Assembly (NCBI RefSeq): GCF_002224485.1
Contig: NZ_CP022463.1
Span: forward strand, 3,355,816 to 3,419,815
Direction: 5' to 3'
Source: Sinomonas sp. R1AF57
GTDB lineage: Bacteria > Actinomycetota > Actinomycetes > Actinomycetales > Micrococcaceae
DNA length: 64,000 bases
Shown here: piece after piece, positions 24,167 to 32,096 of the stretch
Layout of the letters: each line of letters begins with the position of its first letter
Position numbering within the stretch: position 1 is the stretch's first letter
Notes under the pieces: model-generated
Database searches by the model: none
What the model was told of the DNA's origin: nothing
Seen by the model: the letters and a program-made list of their open reading frames with translations, nothing else
Made by a program: the position numbers and the translations under genes

Positions 24167-25125
24167 GCCAGCTGCTCCTCGAGCTGGCCGAGCACGCGGT
24201 AGCAGTCGATGACCTGGCGGATCGAGGAGTTCGGCTCGCGGCCCTCGCGGATCGCGCTGACGAACTCACGGTCCTGCAGCTCGATGCCGTTCATGCTGAC
24301 GGCGACCTTGGACACGTCGATCTGCTCGTCCTTGCCGGTGTACAGGTCGTCGTAGCGCGCGATGTAGGTCGCGGTGTCGCCGATGTAGCGGAAGAACGTG
24401 CCGAACGGGCCGTCGTTGTTGAACGACAGGGACAGCGTGCAGATCGCCCCGGTCTCGCTCTTGAGCTGGATCGACATGTCCATCGCGATGCCGAGCTCGG
24501 GGTGGATCGGGCCCTGGATGGCGTTCGCCTGCACGATCTTGCCCGCCTGGTAGGCGAACAGGTCGACCGTGTGGGCGGCGTGGTGCCACAGCAGGTGGTC
24601 GGTCCAGGAGCGGGGCTCACCCTTGGCGTTCGTGTTGGTGCGGCGGAAGAAGTACGTCTGGACGTCCATCTGCTGCACGTTGAACTCGCCCGCAGCGATG
24701 CGGTTGTGCACGAGCTGGTGCGAGGGGTTGAAGCGGCGCGTGTGGCCGACCATCGCGACACGGCCGGACGCGTCTGCGGCCTCGGCGGCGGCGAGGGTCG
24801 CCTCGGCGTCGGCCAGAGAGTCCGCGAGCGGGATCTCGACCTGCACGTGCTTGCCCGCCTTGAGGACCTCCTGCGTCTGCGAGGCGTGCAGGCCCGTGGG
24901 GGTGGCGAGGATGACGGCGTCGACGTCGTCGCGCTCGAGCACGGCGTCGAGCCCGACGACGGCGTTGGCGATGCCGTACTTCCCGGCGACACCATCGGCC
25001 TTCTCCTGCGAGGTGGCGCTGACGACGGTGACCTCGGCGTCCTCGATGTTCTTCAGGCCGTCGAGGTGCTTCATGCCGAAGGCGCCGTTGGCGCCGACGA
25101 CGGCGACGCGGATCTTGTCGGTCAT
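24163..25125 (-). CDS. ligC: 4-carboxy-2-hydroxymuconate-6-semialdehyde dehydrogenase
   Basis: A 320-residue Gfo/Idh/MocA-family NAD(P)+ dehydrogenase. The Rossmann motif VAVVGANGAFGMKHLDGL lies at residues 7-24, with ATPTGLHASQTQEVLKAGKHVQVEIPLADS and the catalytic-region HTRRFNPSH and DHLLWHHAAHTVDLFAYQ following. LigC oxidises the hemiacetal of the ring-cleavage product to 2-pyrone-4,6-dicarboxylate. Assignment rests on family plus its place directly after the fused ligAB gene. The ATG at 25125 follows AAAGGAG. Confidence 0.88.
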   Translation of the reverse strand: MTDKIRVAVVGANGAFGMKHLDGLKNIEDAEVTVVSATSQEKADGVAGKYGIANAVVGLDAVLERDDVDAVILATPTGLHASQTQEVLKAGKHVQVEIPLADSLADAEATLAAAEAADASGRVAMVGHTRRFNPSHQLVHNRIAAGEFNVQQMDVQTYFFRRTNTNAKGEPRSWTDHLLWHHAAHTVDLFAYQAGKIVQANAIQGPIHPELGIAMDMSIQLKSETGAICTLSLSFNNDGPFGTFFRYIGDTATYIARYDDLYTGKDEQIDVSKVAVSMNGIELQDREFVSAIREGREPNSSIRQVIDCYRVLGQLEEQLA

Positions 25126-25159
25126 TCGTTACTCCTTTTCGCGAATCCGGATGAGAGTG

Positions 25160-26557
25160 TCAGGCGTTCGGAACTGCCGCGGTCTCCGCGGGCTCGGGGG
25201 CCGGCACCTGATCCGCGGACTCGGCCGCGACCGCGTCGTCGGCGGAGCCGGTCGTCGGCGCCACCGGGTTCGAGATCACGAGGTGCCCGACCGCGGTGTT
25301 GGAGGCAGGCACGTGGTAGAACCGGTGGTCGACTCGGGGCGCCTCGCCGCCGAACTGGTCGTCCATCGCACCTCGGGCAATCAGCCAGTCGACGAGCTCG
25401 ATGCCCTCGGAGCCAGCCTCGTCGACGTACTCCATGTGGTCCCACTCGGTGAGGCCCAGCGGGTCGGCGATCAGGTGGTCGAGGAACGCGTTGTCCCACT
25501 CCTCGTTGATGAGGCCGGCGCGGGGGCCCTGGAGCTGGTGGCTCATGCCGCCTGTGCCCCAGATCTGCACGTTGAGCTCGGGGCCGTCCCACTTGTCGAG
25601 GGCGCGGCGCAGGGCCTTGCCGAGCTCATAGCAGCGGCGGCCGGAAGGCACGGGGTACTGGACCACGTTGACGGCCAGCGGGATGACCTTGCACGGCCAC
25701 TCCTTGACGTCGCCGAAGACGAGCGAGAGCGGCACGGTGAGGCCGTGGTCCACGACCATCTCGTTGACGAGGGTGAGGTCGAAGTCGTCCTGGATGACGG
25801 ACTGCGCGATGTGCGCGGCGAACTCCGGGTAGCCCTTCACGTCCGGCACCGGGCGGGGGCCGTAGCCCTCGTCGGCGACGGGGTACTCGACGCCCGTGCC
25901 GAGCACGAAGGTCGGGATGATGGAGGAGTCGAACGCGGTGGCGTGGTCGTTGTAGACGAGGATGACGACGTCGGGCGTGTTCTCCTTGGCCCACTTGCGG
26001 GTCCACTCGTAGCCGTCGAAGACCTTCTTCCAGTACGGCTCCTCGGTCTTGCCGAGGTCCATCGCGGCACCGATCGCCGGCACGTGCGAGGTGAACAGCG
26101 CCGACGTGTACTTCGCCGGGGCGTTCTCGCGCATGGTCTCGGACTTCTCGTGCGGCGCGGGCGGGACCCAGCCGTCGAGGTCCTTGGCACGGTTGCCCTC
26201 GGGGCGCCGGCCGCCGCCGATCATCATGTCGCGGTAGGCGGCCTCGGACATGCCCGTCATGGAGCCGGCCATCTGCTGGAAGCTCAGGCCGTGGGTGGCG
26301 CCGATCTTGCTCAGGAAGTAGATGTTGCCGCCCTCGGCCATCATGGCGTTGAGGTCCATGTCGAGCACGGCCTGGCGCTGCTTCGGGGAGAGGGGCCACT
26401 CGTCGAGGTACGCCTCGCGGTCGGCCAGGTAGCGCTCCCGGTTCTCGGGCTTCATCAGGGACATCGAGAACTGGTTCAGGTGGTATCCCTTACGGGCCAT
26501 CTCGGCGTCGAAGATGATCGTGCCGGGAACCTGCTTGTACGGCTTGTCGAGTGCCAT
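25160..26557 (-). CDS. ligAB: Protocatechuate 4,5-dioxygenase, alpha and beta subunits fused
   Basis: A 465-residue extradiol dioxygenase that opens the protocatechuate ring between C4 and C5. Residues 1-120 match the small LigA subunit (GTIIFDAEMARKGYHLNQFSMSL ... GATHGLSFQQMAGSMTG); residues 150-430 match LigB. Iron ligands and base are in place by comparison with Sphingobium LigB: His158 (TSHVPAIG), His205 (NDHATAF), Glu387 (SEGIELVDW) and His340 (GGMSHQLQGP). A Pro/Lys/Glu-rich linker joins the halves. The Ala/Glu-rich tail after residue 430 is extra. The ATG at 26557 follows GAAGGAG. Fused forms are known from actinobacterial pcm genes. Confidence 0.93.
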   Translation of the reverse strand: MALDKPYKQVPGTIIFDAEMARKGYHLNQFSMSLMKPENRERYLADREAYLDEWPLSPKQRQAVLDMDLNAMMAEGGNIYFLSKIGATHGLSFQQMAGSMTGMSEAAYRDMMIGGGRRPEGNRAKDLDGWVPPAPHEKSETMRENAPAKYTSALFTSHVPAIGAAMDLGKTEEPYWKKVFDGYEWTRKWAKENTPDVVILVYNDHATAFDSSIIPTFVLGTGVEYPVADEGYGPRPVPDVKGYPEFAAHIAQSVIQDDFDLTLVNEMVVDHGLTVPLSLVFGDVKEWPCKVIPLAVNVVQYPVPSGRRCYELGKALRRALDKWDGPELNVQIWGTGGMSHQLQGPRAGLINEEWDNAFLDHLIADPLGLTEWDHMEYVDEAGSEGIELVDWLIARGAMDDQFGGEAPRVDHRFYHVPASNTAVGHLVISNPVAPTTGSADDAVAAESADQVPAPEPAETAAVPNA

Positions 26558-26558
26558 G

Positions 26559-27494
26559 TCATGCTCCTTCGGGCCAGTAGAGGCGATGGGGGTTGTCCAC
26601 GAGGAGGCGCTGCTGGAGCTCCGCCGTCGTCGCGATCTGGGGGATGTAGTCGACCAGGAGCCCGTCGTCGGGCATGTGGTCCTTGAGGTTGGGGTGGGGC
26701 CAGTCCGTACCCCACAGGACGCGGTCGGGGAACTCCTCGACCACGCGACGGGCGAACGGCACCACGTCGGTGTAGGCGTGCTGCTCGCCGTCCAGGGCGC
26801 GCGGCCCGGTGACGGAGAGGCGCTCCGGGCAGGAGACCTTGGTCCAGACGTTCGGGTTCTCGCGCATGAAGCGCAGGAACAGCTCGAACTCCGGGCCGTC
26901 CGGGTCCTTCGTCACGTCGGGTCGGCCCATGTGGTCCACCACGACGTCGGTCTTGATGCTGGAGAAGAAGTCGTAGAGGTCGGGCAGGTCCGCCGCCTCG
27001 AAGTAGATCACCACATGCCAGCCGAGCGGCGCGATCTTCTCGACGATCTCCTCGAGGGAATCGGTGGGGACCCGGTCGACGAGGCGCTTGACGAAGTTGA
27101 ACCGCACGCCGCGGACACCCGCCTCGTGCAGCTCGGCGAGCTGCTCCTCGGTCACGTCCCGGCGGACGGTCGCGACACCGCGGGCCCGGCCCTCGCTGCG
27201 GCGCAGCGCGTCGACCAGTGCACGGTTGTCGGCGCCGTGGCAGGTCGCCTGGACGATCACGTTGCGGTCGAAGCCGAGGTGGTCGCGCAGGGCGAAGAGC
27301 TCCTCGGCGGAGGCGTCGCAGGGCGTGTACTTCCGCTCGGGGGCGTAGGGGAACTCGGCACCGGGGCCGAACACGTGGCAGTGGGCGTCGACCGCGCCGG
27401 CGGGCAGGCGGAAGGTGGGCTTGGAGGGGCCCTCGTACCAGTCGAGCCAGCCGGGGGTCTTCTCGAAGTCGCCCGTCGTCTTTCCGTGCGCCAT
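26559..27494 (-). CDS. ligI: 2-pyrone-4,6-dicarboxylate hydrolase
   Basis: A 311-residue amidohydrolase-superfamily lactonase that hydrolyses 2-pyrone-4,6-dicarboxylate to 4-oxalomesaconate. The family's DAHCHVFGPGAEFPYAPERKYTP opening, GVRGVRFNFVKR, DHMGRPD and the closing GTDWPHPN with the catalytic aspartate are all visible. It sits one base before ligAB and two bases after ligK in a tightly packed operon. The ATG at 27494 has a GGAGAA site. Confidence 0.93.
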   Translation of the reverse strand: MAHGKTTGDFEKTPGWLDWYEGPSKPTFRLPAGAVDAHCHVFGPGAEFPYAPERKYTPCDASAEELFALRDHLGFDRNVIVQATCHGADNRALVDALRRSEGRARGVATVRRDVTEEQLAELHEAGVRGVRFNFVKRLVDRVPTDSLEEIVEKIAPLGWHVVIYFEAADLPDLYDFFSSIKTDVVVDHMGRPDVTKDPDGPEFELFLRFMRENPNVWTKVSCPERLSVTGPRALDGEQHAYTDVVPFARRVVEEFPDRVLWGTDWPHPNLKDHMPDDGLLVDYIPQIATTAELQQRLLVDNPHRLYWPEGA

Positions 27495-27496
27495 GG

Positions 27497-28189
27497 TCAG
27501 TTCTCCACGTACTCGAGGCCGGCGGCGGCAAGCGGCTCGCGCATGCCGTAGAGGTCGAGGCCGAGGACGCCCTCGCGGAACTTCTGGCGCTTGCTCTCCT
27601 CGTTGTCCTCGCGCTTCTGGCTCGCCTCGGCGACGGCGCCGACGAGCTCGCGCGGCACGACGACGACGCCGTCGACGTCCGCGACGACCACATCGCCCGG
27701 GTTGACGAGCGCGTTGGCCACGACGACCGGGACGTTCACGGAGCCGAGCGTGGCCTTGACCGTGCCCTTGGCGTTGATGGCGCGGGAGAACACCGGGAAG
27801 TCCATCTTCTCGAGGTCGGCGACGTCGCGCACTCCGCCGTCGATGACCAGGCCCTTGCAGCCGCGCGCGCTCAGCGACGTGGCGAGCAGCTCGCCGAAGA
27901 AGCCGTCCTCGCTCTCGGTGGTGCAGCCGGCGACGATGACGTCGCCCTCCTGCACCTGCTCGGCGGCGGCGTGGAACATCCAGTTGTCGCCGGGCTGGAG
28001 CAGCACGGTGACGGCCGGGCCGCAGAGCTTGGCGCCGTTGTAGACGGGGCGGATGTAGGGGCGCAGGAGGCCCACACGGCCCATCGCCTCGTGGATCGTC
28101 GCGACGCCGAACTTCGAGAGGCGTGCCACGTCCTCGGGGTCGGGACGCTCGATGTTGGTGTGGATGAGTCCGAGGTTGTTCAGTCGCAA
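27497..28189 (-). CDS. ligK: 4-carboxy-4-hydroxy-2-oxoadipate aldolase/oxaloacetate decarboxylase
   Basis: A 230-residue class II-type aldolase of the RraA/LigK fold that splits the last intermediate into pyruvate and oxaloacetate. The active-site stretch is [28 protein letters not shown], and the C-terminal signature is [19 protein letters not shown]. The TTG start at 28189 is supported by an excellent AGGAGGAACCACC leader. It lies 15 bases after ligJ. Confidence 0.93.
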   Translation of the reverse strand: MRLNNLGLIHTNIERPDPEDVARLSKFGVATIHEAMGRVGLLRPYIRPVYNGAKLCGPAVTVLLQPGDNWMFHAAAEQVQEGDVIVAGCTTESEDGFFGELLATSLSARGCKGLVIDGGVRDVADLEKMDFPVFSRAINAKGTVKATLGSVNVPVVVANALVNPGDVVVADVDGVVVVPRELVGAVAEASQKREDNEESKRQKFREGVLGLDLYGMREPLAAAGLEYVEN

Positions 28190-28204
28190 GGTGGTTCCTC
28201 CTCT

Positions 28205-29233
28205 TTAGAGCCCGCGGGCGGTCAGGGCGCGGTCAAGGCGCGGGTACACGCGGCGGGCGTTGGCTTCGAAGACCTGCGCGCGCTGCGCGTCGGTCAGGCT
28301 CTCGGTGGCGTCGACGTACCGCTTCGTGTCGTCGAAGTAGTGGCCGGTGCGCGGGTCGATGTCGCGGACGGCGCCGATCATCTCGCTGGCGAAGAGGATG
28401 TTGTCCGTCGGGATGACCTTCGTGAGCAGGTCGATGCCGGGCTGGTGGTAGACGCAGGTGTCGAAGAAGACGTTGTTGAGCAGGTGCTCCTCGAGCTCCG
28501 GCTTGCCCAGTGCCATGGCGAGGCCGCGGAACCGGCCCCAGTGGTACGGCACCGCGCCGCCGCCGTGCGGGATGACGAGCTTGAGTTCGGGGAAGTCCTT
28601 GAACAGGTCGCCCTTGAGCAGCTGCATGAAGGCGGTCGTGTCCGCGTTGAGGTAGTGATCGCCCGTGGTGTGGAAGACCGGCTTGCAGGAGGTGCTGACG
28701 TGCACCATTGCGGGGATCTCGTACTCGACGAGCTTCTCGTAGATCGGGTACCAGGACCGGTCGGTCAGCGCCGGGGCGGTCCACTTGCCGCCGGAGGGAT
28801 CCGGGTTGAGGTTGACCGTGACGGCGCCGAGCTCCTCGACGGCCCGGGTCAGCTCGGCGACCGTGGTGGCCGGGTCCTCTCCGGGCGACTGCGGGAGCAT
28901 GGCGCCCATGAGGAACCGGTCCGGGAAGAGCTCGCTGACCCGCGCGCAGAGGTCGTTGCAGATGCGGGCCCAGGTCTTGCTGACCTCGAGGTCGCCGATG
29001 TGGTGGGCCATGAACGAGGCGCGCGGGCTGAAGACCGTGATGTCGCTGCCGCGGTCGTTCATGAGCCGCAGCTGGTTCGCCTCGATGGTCTCGCGGATGT
29101 CATCGTCGGAGATCTTCAGCGTCGCCGGGTCCGGAGCCTCGCCCCGCCCTTCCGTGAAGGCGATCTGCTGGTCGCGCCAGGCGCCGAGCTGGGCCGGGGC
29201 CGTCGTGTAGTGGCCATGGATGTCGATGATCAA
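28205..29233 (-). CDS. ligJ: 4-oxalomesaconate hydratase
   Basis: A 342-residue amidohydrolase-family zinc enzyme that hydrates 4-oxalomesaconate to 4-carboxy-4-hydroxy-2-oxoadipate. The opening metal motif is MIIDIHGHYTTAP; further markers are SPRASFMAHHIGD, NLNPDPSGGKWTAPALTDRSWYPIYEKL, VIPHGGGAVPYHWGRFRG and ILFASEMIGAV. It is the first gene of the seven-gene lig operon. The start is TTG at 29233 with an AAGGA site. The LysR gene diverges 108 bases away. Confidence 0.92.
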   Translation of the reverse strand: MIIDIHGHYTTAPAQLGAWRDQQIAFTEGRGEAPDPATLKISDDDIRETIEANQLRLMNDRGSDITVFSPRASFMAHHIGDLEVSKTWARICNDLCARVSELFPDRFLMGAMLPQSPGEDPATTVAELTRAVEELGAVTVNLNPDPSGGKWTAPALTDRSWYPIYEKLVEYEIPAMVHVSTSCKPVFHTTGDHYLNADTTAFMQLLKGDLFKDFPELKLVIPHGGGAVPYHWGRFRGLAMALGKPELEEHLLNNVFFDTCVYHQPGIDLLTKVIPTDNILFASEMIGAVRDIDPRTGHYFDDTKRYVDATESLTDAQRAQVFEANARRVYPRLDRALTARGL

Positions 29234-29300
29234 CGAGTGTCGTCCTTGTCACTTGGAGGCTTGTCTCCAACCATGCTAGGCAGGGCGCTCGGATGCAGTC

Positions 29301-29332
29301 GAATAGATATTCATTGCCGCCTGCATAGATAT
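29301..29332. promoter_or_regulatory. Probable LysR operator for the lig operon
   Basis: GAATA-GA-TATTC (29301-29312) is a 5-2-5 palindrome, and its core ATAGATAT repeats 22 bases on (29325-29332). This two-site layout, about two helical turns apart in an AT-rich divergent promoter, fits LysR recognition and activation sites. Confidence 0.6.
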
Positions 29333-29341
29333 CATCAATGG

Positions 29342-30232
29342 ATGGCGCTGACCGACCTCAACCAGCTGCGCACGTTCGTGGTGCTCTACGAACTGCGCAG
29401 CGTCACCGCCGTCGCCGAGCGCCTGCACGTCACCCAGCCGACGGTCAGCTACACGCTCCGGCGGCTCCGGGCGCGGTTCGACGACGAGCTGTTCCGCCGC
29501 GAGGGGCATGACATGGTGCCGACCGCGAAGGCCACCCAGCTGTTCGGCCCGCTGCACGATGCGCTCGCGCAGATCGACGCGACCGTGAACGAGACGGAGG
29601 CCTTCGAGCCCGCCGGCTTCAACGGCCAGCTCACGCTCGGGCTCACCTCGATCGGCGAGCAGACGTTCCTCCCGCCGATCATGACGGCGCTGACGCGCGA
29701 GGCCTCCCGGCCGCACCTGCAGGTGGAGCGGCTGGACTCGGACCTGGTCGAGGACGGGCTCACCCGCGGAACGGTGGACCTGGCGATGACGGTGTCGATG
29801 ATCGGCAGCCCGCGGCTGTGGCGCTCGCACGTGCGCGCCGTCGAGTACGTCGCGCTCGTCTCGGGCGAGCACCCGCTGCCGCCCACCGGGCCCGACATGT
29901 TCGCGGGCCGCCACTTCCTGCGCGTCTCGGCGCGCGGCGGCCACATCTTCCCGCTGCAGGCGCTCACCGAGCACGGGCTGATGCAGCAGATCGTCCTCAC
30001 CGTGGAGGAGTACGCGACCGTCCCCGCGGTCCTGGAGGCCACCGACCTCGTCGTGCTGCTGCCGCGCCACGTCGCCGAGGTGTTCACCGGCTGGTTCCCG
30101 GGCCTGCTGATCGCGGACCTCCCGTGGCCGGGGCAGAGCACCCCGGTGTCGCTGTACACGCGGCGGGAGGCGAGCCTGACGCCGGCCCAGCGGTGGTTCC
30201 GCTCGCTGGTCCTGGCCGCGGTCCGCGAATAG
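29342..30232 (+). CDS. LysR-family regulator of the protocatechuate 4,5-cleavage operon
   Basis: A 296-residue LTTR. The DNA-binding helix-turn-helix reads NQLRTFVVLYELRSVTAVAERLHVTQPTVSYTLRRLRARFDDELF. The effector domain starts near residue 95 (GQLTLGLTSIGEQTFLPPIM). It is divergent from ligJ with LysR-type sites between them, so it most likely activates the lig operon in response to protocatechuate or a pathway intermediate. The ATG at 29342 is chosen; a second ATG overlaps just upstream in another frame. Confidence 0.9.
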   Translation: MALTDLNQLRTFVVLYELRSVTAVAERLHVTQPTVSYTLRRLRARFDDELFRREGHDMVPTAKATQLFGPLHDALAQIDATVNETEAFEPAGFNGQLTLGLTSIGEQTFLPPIMTALTREASRPHLQVERLDSDLVEDGLTRGTVDLAMTVSMIGSPRLWRSHVRAVEYVALVSGEHPLPPTGPDMFAGRHFLRVSARGGHIFPLQALTEHGLMQQIVLTVEEYATVPAVLEATDLVVLLPRHVAEVFTGWFPGLLIADLPWPGQSTPVSLYTRREASLTPAQRWFRSLVLAAVRE

Positions 30233-30247
30233 GGCGGACGACGGCGG

Positions 30248-30901
30248 TCAGCTGCGCTTGCGGTTCCAGCTCGCCTTCGCCGGGGCAAAGGGGCTGCGCA
30301 CGTGGATCGACCACGAGGAGTGCGGGTGGATCGAGAGGATGCACCGCTCGTACCAGGCGCGCGCCTCGTCCGAGAGCCTGGGCAGCACCGCGTCCTTGTC
30401 GACGTCGTCCTCCGGGCGCGGCCGCAGCGCCTTCCAGACCAGCTGCACCTCGGGCGCACCGGTGGGTATGCCGCCGACGTCGAGCACCGCGCGGTCCCAC
30501 GGCAGCTGGAGCCGCGGGTCCCGCTTGTACACCCAGGCCCGCGGCGCGCCGTCTTCCAGGTTGACCTTCAGTACCCACGCGTCCTTCCCGACGTCGCGGA
30601 TGAGCACGGGCTGCACCTCGTCGCCGGCCTGGACCTCCGCGAACGGCACGAGGTCGTCCTCATCGCGCACTGCCCACGCGTCGTAGCCGGCCGGAAGGCT
30701 CGCGACGAGCTGCGGAAGGTCGCCGAACACCACGCTCACGTCCGTGTTGGACCGCTTGCGGATGGGCTCGCCCAGCCAGCGGTCGAGGGCGACGCCGCCC
30801 GAGAGCCACCAGCGGACGGGCGACGACGCGAGCAGGTCTGCGGCGGCCTGCGCGCTGAGGGGCTCCCACCTCGAGTCGGGAGTGGGTGCGGAAGAGGCCA
30901 T
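30248..30901 (-). CDS. Nucleotidyltransferase-fold protein (aminoglycoside adenylyltransferase-like)
   Basis: A 217-residue protein with the polymerase-beta-like fold of AadB-type enzymes: WWLSGGVALDRWLGEPIRKRSNTDVSVVF near residue 31. The usual two catalytic acids (DxD) appear as D-V-S, so the second acid is replaced by serine, which questions nucleotide transfer. The C-terminal part (GAPEVQLVWKALRPRPEDDVDKDAVLPRLSDEARAWYE) matches the family's helical end. It stands alone and converges on the LysR gene. Confidence 0.7.
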   Translation of the reverse strand: MASSAPTPDSRWEPLSAQAAADLLASSPVRWWLSGGVALDRWLGEPIRKRSNTDVSVVFGDLPQLVASLPAGYDAWAVRDEDDLVPFAEVQAGDEVQPVLIRDVGKDAWVLKVNLEDGAPRAWVYKRDPRLQLPWDRAVLDVGGIPTGAPEVQLVWKALRPRPEDDVDKDAVLPRLSDEARAWYERCILSIHPHSSWSIHVRSPFAPAKASWNRKRS

Positions 30902-30986
30902 GGCTCAAGGTTACCCACGCGATGGCCGCCGAATACCCGCCCGTACACTGAGTCCGAGCGACGGCGACAGTGAGAAGGAGCGGCAC

Positions 30987-31709
30987 TTGGATCAGGAGAC
31001 GTATGTGCTCGTCCACGGGGCGTGGCACGGGGCGTGGTGCTGGAGACCCGTGGAGCGACTCCTCGAGGCCGCCGGTGCCCGGGTCTTCACGCCGACTCTG
31101 ACGGGGTTGGGCGACCGAGCGCACCTGCTGACCCCCGACGTCGGCCTGGACACCCACATCGCCGACGTGCGGGCCGCGATCGAGACCGAGGAGCTGCGCG
31201 ACGTCGTCCTGGTCGGCCACAGCTACGCGGGGATGGTCGTGACCGGGGTCGCGGCCGAGATCCCCGACCGGATCAAGCGCCTCGTCATCATCGACGGCTT
31301 CCTGCCCGAGGCCGGCGAAGCCGCCATCCGGCTCCTCCCCGAGCACGCGGCCGCCCACTACCTCGAATCAGCGGAGGCCAATGACGGGCTCGTGATCGAC
31401 CCGCGGCCTGTTGCCAACCTCGGCGTCACGGACCAGCAGGTCATCGACGAGCTCACGCCGCGGCTCACGCCGCAGCCTGCCAAGACCTACATGGACTCGA
31501 TCGGGCGCGGGCTCGGAGAGCTCCCGTTCACCGGCGACTACCTCCTGTGCTCCGGCTGGCGCACGCCGTTCGCCCGGTTCGCGGACCGGGCGGCCTCCGC
31601 CGGCTGGAACGTCACCGAGCTCGACGCCGACCACGAGGTCCTCGTGACCAACCCCGAGCTGCTCGCGCAGCACCTCCTCCAGTCCGGCGCCACGGCGTCG
31701 GCCGACTAG
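30987..31709 (+). CDS. Alpha/beta hydrolase
   Basis: A 240-residue serine hydrolase of the MenH/esterase type. Visible are the oxyanion strand LVHGAWHGAWCW, the nucleophile elbow GHSYAG, an acidic residue after strand 6 (IIDGFLPE) and the terminal histidine in DADHEVLVTNP. The TTG start at 30987 is supported by AAGGAG. It is followed 14 bases later by a muconolactone-isomerase-like gene and then a ketopantoate-reductase-like gene, a probable three-gene unit. It could hydrolyse an enol-lactone or ester, but no substrate is shown. Confidence 0.82.
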   Translation: MDQETYVLVHGAWHGAWCWRPVERLLEAAGARVFTPTLTGLGDRAHLLTPDVGLDTHIADVRAAIETEELRDVVLVGHSYAGMVVTGVAAEIPDRIKRLVIIDGFLPEAGEAAIRLLPEHAAAHYLESAEANDGLVIDPRPVANLGVTDQQVIDELTPRLTPQPAKTYMDSIGRGLGELPFTGDYLLCSGWRTPFARFADRAASAGWNVTELDADHEVLVTNPELLAQHLLQSGATASAD

Positions 31710-31723
31710 AGAGCGAGACGACC

Positions 31724-32011
31724 ATGGAATTCCTGGTGAGGCAGGAGAACCGGATGCCGGTCATGCCGGCGGAGGAGGCTGCGCGGATCAAGGCCGCCGA
31801 ACGGGAGTATGCCCAGCAGCTGCGGGACCGCGGGATCCTCCGGCGCCTCTGGCGCGTCCCGGGCACGCGCACGGCGATCGGCTGGTACGAGGCCGACGAC
31901 GCGACAGAGCTCCACGACGTGCTGTCGGGGCTGCCGACGTTCCCGTGGCAGACGATCACCGTCGAGGCGCTGGCCACCCACCCGCAGGAGCAGCCGCTCC
32001 GGCGAGAGTGA
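31724..32011 (+). CDS. Muconolactone delta-isomerase-family protein
   Basis: A 95-residue ferredoxin-like protein matching CatC in length and shape (MEFLVRQENRMPVMPAEEAARIKAAEREYAQQL, then RVPGTRTAIGWYEADDATELHDVLSGLPTFPW). True CatC isomerises muconolactone in the beta-ketoadipate pathway. No catA or catB is present here, so a related isomerase or unknown activity is more likely. Co-directional with the upstream hydrolase. Confidence 0.75.
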   Translation: MEFLVRQENRMPVMPAEEAARIKAAEREYAQQLRDRGILRRLWRVPGTRTAIGWYEADDATELHDVLSGLPTFPWQTITVEALATHPQEQPLRRE

Positions 32012-32096
32012 GGCGGCGCCGTCGGGCACGCCGTGGCACGCCGCGCCGTGCCGGTACCCTGCGCGGCGCCGGTACCCTGACGGAGGAGGCGAGGCA

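Noticed and set aside
27218-29341. Long N-terminal extension of the LysR protein
   Set aside because: The extension is antisense to ligI, ligK and ligJ. The LysR helix-turn-helix begins a few residues after ATG 29342, the family's usual start.
30248-30901. Aminoglycoside resistance gene
   Set aside because: The second catalytic acid is a serine and the context is not a resistance locus; only the fold is supported.
31724-32011. Calling the muconolactone isomerase-like gene catC of a beta-ketoadipate pathway
   Set aside because: No catA, catB or pca genes accompany it, so only family membership is supported.
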